Both the position numbers and the translations under genes were made by a program. Positions 10,036 through 19,835 of a stretch of 34,191 nucleotides of DNA are shown piece after piece; within the stretch, counting starts at the first letter, position 1, and each line of letters begins with the position of its first letter. The notes under the pieces are model-generated. The model was given only the letters and a program-made list of their open reading frames with translations, was not told the DNA's origin and searched no databases. Origin of the DNA: Promethearchaeota archaeon (GTDB lineage Archaea; Asgardarchaeota; Lokiarchaeia; Sigyniarchaeales; SOKP01); assembly GCA_016840545.1 (NCBI GenBank), contig JAEOSD010000009.1, positions 1 through 34,191 on the forward strand. The letters are read 5' to 3'.

Positions 10036-10905
10036 ATGGGATTCTCAATTAAGGAGTTGACGTATAAAGAAAAACCCTTACTTTTCCTTACTGAACAGGA
10101 ATTTGCGGGGCCATGGTTTTCATTTGTCTTAAAGGGAGAGCGCATTGGGATGATTCCAGTAATATTAAAAAATATTGAACCTACTCCAATATATAAAATG
10201 GTTAATACCAGAACAGGCACAACTATAGACCGAATTACACTTGATTTTGATATAAAAGAATACTTAAAAAAATTAGTCAAAGGAAATATAATTCCTCCGC
10301 TTAAATTTAGAAAAGATAATTCATTAATAAGATTGTATGTAGATATATTCAATCCTCCTAAAGTTCCTTATATAAATACCTTTTTTACTATAAAAAACAT
10401 ATCTGACTATAATTTAATCGATTTCTCAATGTACTTCGTATTTGATTTCGATGTAAATGGATTAAAGGGTTTTGATAATGATTATTCGGGTTATGATGAA
10501 GAGAACGATATAATTTATCAATACGATGATACTGGATTATATGCTGGCTTTTCCCCAATCTCAAAATCAACTCATTATGAGTCGAGCTTAACAAAAGACT
10601 TTAAAATAGATAATGATAAATTAAATCTATCAAATACTTTATACGAGGGCATGGGAGAAATATTATCTTCCTTACAAATTGAGTTTATGACATTGGAACC
10701 CGATCATAGTTTTCAAACGGCTTTAGTAATTTCGGGTGGTTTAAATAAAGAAGAATTAATACAAAACATAAAGGAAGGGAAAGCAAATGCAATCAGATAT
10801 CTGGCTCAAGTCAATAGATCTGTCAAATCAGAGCAAAGAAATCAACAAGAGGAGGCATTTATGAAAATAAATCTTCAAGAAGGAATTGATTGTTCCCAAA
10901 AGTAA
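10036..10905 (+). CDS. Hypothetical protein (289 aa), predicted beta-rich
   Basis: Intact ORF; ATG at 10036 preferred over the TTG at 10033 listed in the track; no family recognised with confidence. Confidence 0.65.
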   Translation: MGFSIKELTYKEKPLLFLTEQEFAGPWFSFVLKGERIGMIPVILKNIEPTPIYKMVNTRTGTTIDRITLDFDIKEYLKKLVKGNIIPPLKFRKDNSLIRLYVDIFNPPKVPYINTFFTIKNISDYNLIDFSMYFVFDFDVNGLKGFDNDYSGYDEENDIIYQYDDTGLYAGFSPISKSTHYESSLTKDFKIDNDKLNLSNTLYEGMGEILSSLQIEFMTLEPDHSFQTALVISGGLNKEELIQNIKEGKANAIRYLAQVNRSVKSEQRNQQEEAFMKINLQEGIDCSQK

Positions 10906-11000
10906 ATCCTATATAATGATTCAAATAAAAAAACCAATTTGGAAAGTTATTTGATGAATACTTTGCGCGAGTAAGGATTTCTATCAATTTAATTTAAAAA

Positions 11001-12221
11001 CTATATGAAGAGAGTATTAAATTGAAATTTATCAGAAATAATATCATCAAATAGAATAATTCTAACATCTTTCTTACTCTTATAACTTCTCAAACAATTT
11101 TCAAAACTATCTTTAATTTTGCTAAACAATTGTAGATTAGAATTTATAACGATTATGTAATTAGATAAAGTAATCCAATCTAATTTTTCCTTTAAATAAT
11201 TTTGAACTGGATTTTCTTCTAACTTCGCATTTATTTCTTTTTCGATTTCTTCCTTAAACAAATCATTATTTTGAATTAATAAATAATCCAATATTGTTTT
11301 CTTTTTATTAAAATTCTCAAGAGCAATGATTCCTTTCTGTTTTTGTTCTTGGTAGATAATATCAAAATTTTCTTGTCGGCTCCTTTTAAAAAGGGTGTAT
11401 AGTAGATATTGAAAATCTTTAAAATATCCAATTTTTGCTTCCTTAATTTTATTATTTATTGTAGGTTGGAAGTATTCATTAATTTCATAACCGATACTCT
11501 TTCGAAATAATGATTTTGCTACTTTAAGAGTAGTTCCTGAACCTACGAAAGGATCTAAAACAGTATCTCCAATAAAAGTGAACATACGTATTAACCTGTA
11601 AGGTAATTCTTCTGGAAACATAGCAATATGCTCTTTTTGTATCACTCCAGGAAATCTCCAATGTCCAATAAACCATTTTTTCCATTCACTCAAAGATATT
11701 TTTGACATTTCTTTTATCTTTAAGTCAACTTTTCTTCCTTTTCCATGAGGTTTTTTAAAAATTAGAATGTGTTCATAATCATATGTTAACAAACCATTTC
11801 TAGGATAATATATTGAACCCATTAAAGAACAACCACCTGTTGTGTTAGTTGTACTGACTTTTTGCCATATAATATCACCAAGAAAATCAAAACCTATTTT
11901 TTGACAGTCTTCAATTATTTTACTTTGGATTGATAATATCCGATATCTTCCATATTCTTTAGTTCTTAAATATTGGTCTCCAATATTAATTACCATTCGA
12001 CACTGGGGTTCTAACACTCTAAAACATTCTGTCCAAACATTTTTTAATCTTTGAAAATAATCTTCAAAAGAATCAAAAAATCCTATCTGATTTTTAGAAC
12101 CATAATCCTTTATTTGACCATAAGGAGGAGATGTAATTATTAATTGAATTAAACTATCTTCAACTTCTCCCATTTTCTCAGAAGATTTGTAGTATATAAT
12201 CGGTTCTTCTATGTTAAACAA
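11001..12221 (-). CDS. DNA methyltransferase (N4-cytosine/N6-adenine, SPPY type) with C-terminal extension
   Basis: 406 aa; 'LIITSPPYGQIKDYG' catalytic motif and 'DPFVGSGTTLKVAKSLFRKSIGYEINEYF' SAM motif in beta-class order. Confidence 0.9.
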   Translation of the reverse strand: MFNIEEPIIYYKSSEKMGEVEDSLIQLIITSPPYGQIKDYGSKNQIGFFDSFEDYFQRLKNVWTECFRVLEPQCRMVINIGDQYLRTKEYGRYRILSIQSKIIEDCQKIGFDFLGDIIWQKVSTTNTTGGCSLMGSIYYPRNGLLTYDYEHILIFKKPHGKGRKVDLKIKEMSKISLSEWKKWFIGHWRFPGVIQKEHIAMFPEELPYRLIRMFTFIGDTVLDPFVGSGTTLKVAKSLFRKSIGYEINEYFQPTINNKIKEAKIGYFKDFQYLLYTLFKRSRQENFDIIYQEQKQKGIIALENFNKKKTILDYLLIQNNDLFKEEIEKEINAKLEENPVQNYLKEKLDWITLSNYIIVINSNLQLFSKIKDSFENCLRSYKSKKDVRIILFDDIISDKFQFNTLFI

Positions 12222-12343
12222 TCTTTATACTCAACAATTTGTATAAATTAGTATTTCAATATCCATTAAAGATTAATTGGTTTGGCAAATTTATTAATTA
12301 TTTCTGAATTTAATATTTAAAACTTAATAATAATAAACTGATA

Positions 12344-13858
12344 ATGAGCCGAAATCCTAAAGTTAACCAAGTTATCCTAATTATTTTAGATGATGTGAGA
12401 GCCTCTCATCTTTTCACTTTGATTGGCCAAAATAAACTCCCAAATATCGCTAAACTTGCAAAAGATGGCATTTCTTGTTCAAATTGTATTACTACTTTTC
12501 CAAGTATCACTTTTCCTTGCTATAGTAATATAATTCTTGGGTCCTATTCAGGTTATTATCCCAAAGAGGGGAGTGGTATTCCAATGTATCATTGGATTGC
12601 GAGAGAAGACCCCGCTACTAAAGGTATAAAATATCCTATTATTAAAACTTATGGATCTGCAAGACATATTAGAAAAATCAATAAAGATATTGGCACAAAT
12701 GTGAAAACAATCTTCGAGCAAGCAGGTGATGGGAATTTCGCTAGTTCATTAAATCTTATCAATCGCGGTTCCCTTTTTATCCCCGTTAAACAATTTACCT
12801 CTGCTTCAATAATGAAGCAAGTTGAAAATATATTCGAAAATCCACTAGATTTTTTTCAACAAAAGGAAGTACCAAAAGTAACAGTTGCATATATTCCAGA
12901 AACTGATGATCTCATGCATAAGAAAGGTTTTGAACATCCAGATTATATTAAGGAGATAATCAACTGTGAGAGGTATATAGGATCTTTAATTAGGACTCTC
13001 AAAGAGAGGGGTTTCTATGATTCAACTGCTATAGGGATTATTTCGGATCATGGTAATTATAAGTCAGAAAAGATGTATGATATTGAACCTTTCTTCAAAC
13101 AGGCTGGTTTAACACAATATCAACCAAAAAATGGCACGGGAGATTTTGATGCAACTATGGGATCTGTAGGATTTTTCAATTTCCCTGGGGAAGATTGGCA
13201 TCATCATCCAACCTTAGAAAAATTGAAACAATTTAAACTTAATAATAATAAAACAATCAATTTTTTTGAGATATTATGGAGGATTCCTGGAGTAAAATTG
13301 ATGTATTATCGTGATAATGAGAATACACCAGATAAAGGGATAATTCATATAGAAAGTAAGGATAATAAGACAGGAAAACTAAACAAAGGTAGAATTGAAT
13401 ATGAGGGCCATGGAAAACAACAAAAAACAAAATATATTTTTGAGGATAAAGAAATATACAGTTATAAAATCTATGAAGAATCTGCAAAATTATTAGATAA
13501 TAGAGCTCACACTATAGAAGAATGGTTAGAGGGTACAAATAAAATAGATTTTCCTATGATTATTGATCAAATCCCTCGGTATTTTAAAAATCCTCGTTCT
13601 TGTGATGTAATGATATCTACAATTGGAGAATATGGTTTTAGTTATGAACACGGAAAATCTGTTGAAGCACATCAATACTCTCATGATATTGGCTTGAAAA
13701 AGTCTATGACTGTGCCATTTATCTTAGGTGGTTCGCCAGAAATTCCTAAAAATAAACTTAAATATTGTAAAACAACTGATATGGTTCCAACCCTGTTGGA
13801 TTTATTAGGTTTGAAACCACATCAAAGTGTTGTAGGAAAATCAGTACTCGATTATTAA
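12344..13858 (+). CDS. Alkaline phosphatase superfamily protein (type I phosphodiesterase / nucleotide pyrophosphatase-like)
   Basis: 504 aa; 'VILIILDDVRASHL', 'TTFPSITFPCYSNIILG' nucleophile region, 'YIPETDDLMHKKG', 'IGIISDHGNY', 'GLKKSMTVPFILGG', 'TTDMVPTLLDLLGL'. Confidence 0.9.
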   Translation: MSRNPKVNQVILIILDDVRASHLFTLIGQNKLPNIAKLAKDGISCSNCITTFPSITFPCYSNIILGSYSGYYPKEGSGIPMYHWIAREDPATKGIKYPIIKTYGSARHIRKINKDIGTNVKTIFEQAGDGNFASSLNLINRGSLFIPVKQFTSASIMKQVENIFENPLDFFQQKEVPKVTVAYIPETDDLMHKKGFEHPDYIKEIINCERYIGSLIRTLKERGFYDSTAIGIISDHGNYKSEKMYDIEPFFKQAGLTQYQPKNGTGDFDATMGSVGFFNFPGEDWHHHPTLEKLKQFKLNNNKTINFFEILWRIPGVKLMYYRDNENTPDKGIIHIESKDNKTGKLNKGRIEYEGHGKQQKTKYIFEDKEIYSYKIYEESAKLLDNRAHTIEEWLEGTNKIDFPMIIDQIPRYFKNPRSCDVMISTIGEYGFSYEHGKSVEAHQYSHDIGLKKSMTVPFILGGSPEIPKNKLKYCKTTDMVPTLLDLLGLKPHQSVVGKSVLDY

Positions 13859-16710
13859 TTTAATAAAAGCTCAAATGTACAAATCTCAAATTTATTTAAT
13901 TCAAAAGTCAAAATTCCTGAATCTCTTTTAAATTTAAAACTTTTGTTTATTTCACGCTCAAGTAAATCCACTGGCCTAATTAAAGAAATTTTAGCAAGTA
14001 AAACTGAATTTATCTTAATTCTTGCTGTCGTCGAAATTCCTGACCCTTCAAAAAACCTGATAATGATATTATCTGACTTAGCCCACTCTTTTAATTTTAA
14101 AGCACCCAAATAAACATTTGGTGTTTGAATTTCTAAAATTGGTTGTAGTATATCTAGTCTATGACCTTTACATAGCAATATAATTATTGGATTATTAAAT
14201 TCTTCTGCTTTTCTTTTCACTGCAACATTGGGCGACCCATCAGGATTTAATAAAGCGCCCCCATTGTGAGGAAATAGAGCATATCGACACTTAAAAGGTC
14301 CTAATCCGCTATGAGTGGGAACAACATGGTTATATTTTTCTTTATTTACCTTTCTTTCTTCATTTACCCAAGCATCTATTGATGGTGGAGGATATTTACA
14401 ACAACGAAGCATTGTTAACCTCATTTCCTGATCATTTACATCAAAAGCATATTTGCCTTCATTAAGTAAAGCTATACCCCATTTTCTATCAGGTGTACTT
14501 AAGTCAATATATTTATGACAAATTTTTTCAAATCGAGCTTTATCACATGGAACTTCTGGATTTGTTTTATGTTGTATTGCACAATAGGCTCCATCTGAAG
14601 TTACTATATCCGCTTTAGTGTTAGTACTATATAATATTTTTAACATAACATCAGATTGTTTCCAATTTGTGTCGTACTCAAGATAAACAAGGGGTAGATC
14701 TTTGAATAGAGTAATTTTTTGATTTACAAGATTAATGCCAAGTTCTTTAGATATTTCTAATGAGGCAAAGATCGGTCCTGAATCAATTATTTTCACTTTT
14801 ATTTTATTGCTATTATCAAACTCTAATGGGTGTTCCCAATAATTACGGGTTAAATTCCATGCACTAAAGCCTTCATATCCAATATCAAGATAACCAAATA
14901 TCAAATTAGAAGATTCGCCATTTAACAAATTTTTACCTTTGTCAATGTGATTTGCTAATAACCCGAGAACAGCTCCACTTTTTGGATTAATCTTTACTGA
15001 GAGAACTTCATTTGATAGAAAATTTTCACTTGCTTTCAATATCTCTGAATTTTTAATCTTTTTACTTTCTTTTTCGTTGAAACGTGTTATTCTTGCTGGA
15101 GTTAAACATAAAGGTTTTAATGGTATAACTGTCCACCAGCCAGCAGGAAAAGGATCTAATGTATCATTTGATTCTGCTCTGATTGGTTGGCAAACGTATT
15201 CCTTATTCTTGCCATCAAAAATTTTTACTTTAGCATAATTGGGGGTATTATCATTATTCAACTCTAAATTATTTTTAAAAACTGTTATAGGTATAAATAT
15301 CCTTGAGTTTCTCTCCCAGCTAGATGGATTAAAGAAATAAATGTCGGCTGAATTTTTTTTATCTGATATATTTTTATCATTTGATAAAAAATGTCCCATT
15401 TCTTTAAAAATTGATTTAAATAAGAATTTTTGCTCATTCCAATCTTCCCAACAATCATCATATACTTCAGGAATAGAGCTCCCCGGAAGAATGTCATGAA
15501 ACTGGTTTTTAAGTGTTATTTTCCATAATAATTCTAAATCTTCTCTAGGATATTGAAACTCTGGTAAGGATTTAGTTAAAATTGTTGATAAGATTTCAAG
15601 AGAAACGAGTAAATTTTCAAACTTTCGATTATATCTTTTAACTTCAGCATGATTTGAGAAACAACCCCTATGGGTTTCTAAGTACAACTCATCATTCCAT
15701 ATTGGGAAGTTTTCACCGTAATTTTCTAGTTCTTTGTAAAAATCTTCAATTTTACTCCATTTAAACATTGGATTTTTAGCTAACTCGTTTGCAAATGCTA
15801 CTTCTTTATGTGTAGGCCCATGTCCGCCATCTCCATGTCCAAAAAAATATCCCACATGTGGACATATTTCTTTTTCAACATGTTGGTTTAGAGTTTCATA
15901 ATCCAAGTTATAATTCCAGATTTTTCTTCCATCTCTTTTAAGTAAGTGTCTCCCTACTTCGAACATTTTCCAATTTTCTAAAGGTCCCATTCCCATACCA
16001 AAATTCGCGGTTAAAATTCTAGATCCATCAGGTCCTTGCCACCAAAAGTTAACAAATGGGAATACTGTGTCTTTATTCCATGTTAATTTACTAGTCCAAA
16101 AATATCTCGCTCCTGATTTTGCTAATATCTGGGACAGACCATGATTATACCCAAAAGAATCTAAATACCACTCTACATTAGGAAGAATACCAAAATTCTC
16201 TTTGTAAAATCTCATACCATATAATCTCTGCCTTATAAAAGATTCACCTGATGGCATCATACAATCAGGTTCAACGTATGATCCACCTACGAGCTCAATA
16301 TTTCCTCTTTTCACTAAATCTTGAATTTCATTAAACAAAACGGGATTATCTTTTTTAACCCAATCTAAAAGTAATGGTTCACTTAACGCAAAACTAAATC
16401 TGTCAGGAAATATATTTGAGTGTAATATAGCTTTTTTAAAAGTTTTTTGAGCCTTTTTCTTTGTTTGTTCATATTGCCACATCCAAGCTATATCAATGTG
16501 TGATTGTCCCACGATGTGAATTCGCAAATTCTCAGGATTAATTGATTTTGAAATTGTATTTATCCATTTTGGTAATAACCGACTCGTATTAACTTTTCTT
16601 TTTCCCCCGAACCATTTTTCTCTAGATTTTTCATTATCAAAATCTGGTTCATTAAAACCAGATGTATCAATTCTTCTGTTTCCCGAATAATGACCAATTT
16701 TTTCTATCAA
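13855..16710 (-). CDS. Glycoside hydrolase family 38 alpha-mannosidase
   Basis: 951 aa; 'IVGQSHIDIAWMWQYEQT', 'VGGSYVEPDCMMPSGES', 'EWYLDSFGYNHGL', 'FFGHGDGGHGPT', 'NQFHDILPGSSI'. Confidence 0.95.
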   Translation of the reverse strand: MIEKIGHYSGNRRIDTSGFNEPDFDNEKSREKWFGGKRKVNTSRLLPKWINTISKSINPENLRIHIVGQSHIDIAWMWQYEQTKKKAQKTFKKAILHSNIFPDRFSFALSEPLLLDWVKKDNPVLFNEIQDLVKRGNIELVGGSYVEPDCMMPSGESFIRQRLYGMRFYKENFGILPNVEWYLDSFGYNHGLSQILAKSGARYFWTSKLTWNKDTVFPFVNFWWQGPDGSRILTANFGMGMGPLENWKMFEVGRHLLKRDGRKIWNYNLDYETLNQHVEKEICPHVGYFFGHGDGGHGPTHKEVAFANELAKNPMFKWSKIEDFYKELENYGENFPIWNDELYLETHRGCFSNHAEVKRYNRKFENLLVSLEILSTILTKSLPEFQYPREDLELLWKITLKNQFHDILPGSSIPEVYDDCWEDWNEQKFLFKSIFKEMGHFLSNDKNISDKKNSADIYFFNPSSWERNSRIFIPITVFKNNLELNNDNTPNYAKVKIFDGKNKEYVCQPIRAESNDTLDPFPAGWWTVIPLKPLCLTPARITRFNEKESKKIKNSEILKASENFLSNEVLSVKINPKSGAVLGLLANHIDKGKNLLNGESSNLIFGYLDIGYEGFSAWNLTRNYWEHPLEFDNSNKIKVKIIDSGPIFASLEISKELGINLVNQKITLFKDLPLVYLEYDTNWKQSDVMLKILYSTNTKADIVTSDGAYCAIQHKTNPEVPCDKARFEKICHKYIDLSTPDRKWGIALLNEGKYAFDVNDQEMRLTMLRCCKYPPPSIDAWVNEERKVNKEKYNHVVPTHSGLGPFKCRYALFPHNGGALLNPDGSPNVAVKRKAEEFNNPIIILLCKGHRLDILQPILEIQTPNVYLGALKLKEWAKSDNIIIRFFEGSGISTTARIKINSVLLAKISLIRPVDLLEREINKSFKFKRDSGILTFELNKFEICTFELLLN

Positions 16711-16895
16711 GGTATAAACAATAATCTCATAAAGATTAAAAACATTTTTGAAATCTTCGTAAAGAAGTACACTTCTAATAAATTATGACTTAAAAAGAGG
16801 AATAAAACCTTTCATATTATTCTAAATTTGATAGCACTTTTATTTCAAATCGATTTAAATTAAGAAAGCAACACAATAAATTTTAGTGATTTTCT

Positions 16896-17963
16896 ATAAA
16901 ATTTCTAGATTATTTAGGGCTTTATAGACCAAAGATTAATAATGTAATTAGAAGTCTTTTTGAAAGAAAGCTAAATAATACACATGATGACTTTTTAATT
17001 AGTTATTATTCAGAACTTCAAGATTATTTTTTAAGTGGGGGTAAAAGGATTCGCCCGCTCCTCACTATTGCCACCTATAATGCATTTAAGAAAGATAATG
17101 ATGAAAAAATATTAAAACCAAGTGTGGCAATTGAATTTCTTCACAATGCATCATTAGTACACGATGATATAATAGATAAAGATAACTTTAGAAGAGGAAA
17201 TCCTGCATTTCATTATAGATTTCAGAATTATCACAAGAAATATAGTTTAAAAAAAATGGATTCAGTAGATTTCGGTAATTCTATAGGAATAATAGGTGGT
17301 GATACAACCTTCTTTCTAGGATTAGAAGCATATTTTCATAACGAGTTTACAGAAGAACAAAATTTAAAGGCTATTTCTTTATATGAGCAAGCTTTTATCG
17401 AAATTGCTAATGGTGTTTTAATTGAAATGGATATGGTAAATCGAGAAAACATATCAATATCGGATTATATTAGCATGATCTCCCTAAAAACAAGTGCTTT
17501 AATCGAAAAATCATTATTAATTGGTGCAAATTATGCCAGTGTAAATGAAACCAACATTAAACTTTTATCCAATTATGGTATTAATTTAGGCATTGTTTTT
17601 CAAATGATTGATGATATTTTAGGTACCTTTGGGGATGAAAAAGTAACGGGAAAACCAACTGATGGAGATATAAGGGAGGGGAAAAAAACTTGCTTATTAA
17701 TAGAAGCTTATGAGAAATTGAGCGATAAAAAGAAAGAGCAACTTAATAAATTAATGCAAAATCAAAATATGACGAAAAATGATGTACAAAAAGTCAAAAA
17801 TTTATTTTTAGAAGCTGAAGTAGTTGATTCTTGCAAAGAATTATCAAGTGATTATTTTGATAAAGCAAAAAATGCTCTAGATGACCTAAAGAAAGTTATA
17901 GAACCTTCAGAAGCAGAATTTTTTGAAAGTCTCTTAAATTTTGTCCTAAATAGGAACTATTAG
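16896..17963 (+). CDS. Trans-polyprenyl diphosphate synthase (GGPP/FPP synthase-like); track start at GTG 17124 is truncated, probable start is ATA at 16896
   Basis: In-frame upstream translation IKFLDYLGLYRPKINNVIRSLFERKLNNTHDDFLISYYSELQDYFLSGGKRIRPLLTIATYNAFKKDNDEKILKPS joins 'VAIEFLHNASLVHDDIIDKDNFRRG' (first DDxxD, 'DDIID') and 'FQMIDDILGTFGD' (second Asp-rich motif); no ATG/GTG/TTG between the stop at 16887 and the 'GGKRIRP' motif. Confidence 0.9.
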   Translation: MKFLDYLGLYRPKINNVIRSLFERKLNNTHDDFLISYYSELQDYFLSGGKRIRPLLTIATYNAFKKDNDEKILKPSVAIEFLHNASLVHDDIIDKDNFRRGNPAFHYRFQNYHKKYSLKKMDSVDFGNSIGIIGGDTTFFLGLEAYFHNEFTEEQNLKAISLYEQAFIEIANGVLIEMDMVNRENISISDYISMISLKTSALIEKSLLIGANYASVNETNIKLLSNYGINLGIVFQMIDDILGTFGDEKVTGKPTDGDIREGKKTCLLIEAYEKLSDKKKEQLNKLMQNQNMTKNDVQKVKNLFLEAEVVDSCKELSSDYFDKAKNALDDLKKVIEPSEAEFFESLLNFVLNRNY

Positions 17964-18063
17964 GGTAATCTTAATTTCTTTTTGAAGAAAAACATCAAAG
18001 AATATTTATTCATAATTTGATTATCTACCTTATACTCAAATTGATTGTAGAGAATCGAAATCT

Positions 18064-19803
18064 ATGGGTCTCAGTAAGTTTTGGGAGTTAGATTATAAAA
18101 AAGTACTTCTTTCTTACTTTTTAATATCTCTAATATCATCAATTTTAGAAATTATATTGACAGGTTCTTTTCAATGGAGTTTTCTAATAACTTACATCGG
18201 CATATTCTTTGTTGGGCATCATTTAAGAAGAGCGATAAATGAATTCTTCAAACAATTTCATATAAAAAAGGTTGTAAGGAATTTATTAACACCTTGGATA
18301 TTATTCGGACTTGTTTTTCTTTATGTACAGATTTATTTCATTTATCACTATTTAAGCTATCAAGAATATATCGGTTTTGGGACACTAGCAAGCTATATAG
18401 TATTTTTAGGTATTATAATTCTTACATTGATATCAATCAATCACATTATCAGAATAGTCGCAGTAGCTTTCCATAGAAGAAAGTCAGATTTATTTCCAAT
18501 AAATAGAGTAGAATATGCAGCTATGAAATATCTAAGTCAGGAAGAAAAGATGAAATTCGGTAAATTAAAAAATCGAATCAATGGCTTGCTAAATATTTTT
18601 ATACCAGAAGTTTATTTTAATGATGAGATTGCAGCTTCTTCAATATATCATTTATGTGGTATTCGACTAGCAGATATTAACGAAGAAAATATTGTTTCCT
18701 TAAATAATAAAGGAAAGGAAAAGGTTAAATTATGGAACGAGACTTTACAAAATCAAATAAAAAGATATAATAATGTTTTAAACAGTAGAGGGGTTTTAAT
18801 TAGATCCTTTATTGGATTATTACTTCTTAGTTTATTAAAAATTGTATTTGGAACATTTAGTTCAGAATCGCTTCGGGCTGAAGGTATTGAGAATTTCCTT
18901 GATTGTATTGCAGTTTTATTAATTGGAATAGGAATAAAGTACAAAAAAGAAAAACTGGTTAATATCATTTTAGTAATTTTAATGGCTTTTGCAGGTGGAA
19001 CAATAGTTTTTGAATCAATCATTTCTTTAATAACAGGTCCAGAATCTATTAAAATGCCTCAATTTGTTATATTTATTGCTGTGATATCTATATTTTTAAA
19101 CACTTATTTACGTACATTGAAGAATTTCGTGGGAAAAAAGAATAGAAATTCATCATTAGTCGCAAGCGCGATAGATTCAAGAGTAAATATATTAATCTCT
19201 ATTGGTATAATTCTAGGTGCCCTTCTTTCTGAATATGGGAAAACTCAAGGAATTCCATTTCTTTTTTATTTTGATCCAATTATAGCAATAGTAGTGAGTG
19301 TATTCATTTTTAGAGAAATTTTCGAAATTATTTTTGAATTTATAAAAGGAAAAGAAGAAGATATTGAATTTGAGAAGTTTCAAATGTCCTATGAAGAAAA
19401 TTTTAAGGAATACATTATAAAATGGATTTTATCTGTTTTTATTGATAATAACGGAAAAGAATTCACCTTAAACGAGCTTAACGAGAAATTTCAACTTTCC
19501 TTAAGAAAAAGTGAAGAAATTTATACAAGTTTATCGTATATTGGTCTTTATATATTTAAAGAAAATGGTATTAATTCTGTAGTTAAAAATCTAATAAATG
19601 ATGGTTTATTAAGTGAGAAAAAACATAATGCTATAAAAATGACCATAAAAGGTAAATATATGTACGAAAAATTTTATTCAGAACCATTAATGGAGGATAT
19701 AAAAGACCCATTTGATTTTTTCTTCGAACAAAATTATGATTTCGATAGTTTAAGAAATAGGAAGCAACTAATTTTACAAAAGTATGAGATAGAGTTAAAT
19801 TAA
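18064..19803 (+). CDS. Multi-domain membrane protein with a cation-diffusion-facilitator (CDF)-like TM core and a C-terminal winged-helix-like region
   Basis: 579 aa; 'SLRAEGIENFLDCIAVLLIGIGI' and 'SSLVASAIDSRVNILISIGIILGALL...FDPIIAIVVSVFIFREIFEII' resemble CDF TM2 and TM5/6; C-terminal 'FTLNELNEKFQLSLRKSEEIYTSLSYIGLYIF...INDGLLSEKKHNAIKMTIKGKYMYEKF' looks wHTH-like. Confidence 0.65.
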   Translation: MGLSKFWELDYKKVLLSYFLISLISSILEIILTGSFQWSFLITYIGIFFVGHHLRRAINEFFKQFHIKKVVRNLLTPWILFGLVFLYVQIYFIYHYLSYQEYIGFGTLASYIVFLGIIILTLISINHIIRIVAVAFHRRKSDLFPINRVEYAAMKYLSQEEKMKFGKLKNRINGLLNIFIPEVYFNDEIAASSIYHLCGIRLADINEENIVSLNNKGKEKVKLWNETLQNQIKRYNNVLNSRGVLIRSFIGLLLLSLLKIVFGTFSSESLRAEGIENFLDCIAVLLIGIGIKYKKEKLVNIILVILMAFAGGTIVFESIISLITGPESIKMPQFVIFIAVISIFLNTYLRTLKNFVGKKNRNSSLVASAIDSRVNILISIGIILGALLSEYGKTQGIPFLFYFDPIIAIVVSVFIFREIFEIIFEFIKGKEEDIEFEKFQMSYEENFKEYIIKWILSVFIDNNGKEFTLNELNEKFQLSLRKSEEIYTSLSYIGLYIFKENGINSVVKNLINDGLLSEKKHNAIKMTIKGKYMYEKFYSEPLMEDIKDPFDFFFEQNYDFDSLRNRKQLILQKYEIELN

Positions 19804-19835
19804 TTAATCTAATTTTTCTTTATAGGTAGAAATAA

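Noticed and set aside
10029-10352. 107-aa minus-strand ORF
   Set aside because: Antisense to the 10036..10905 ORF, which is longer and has better codon character
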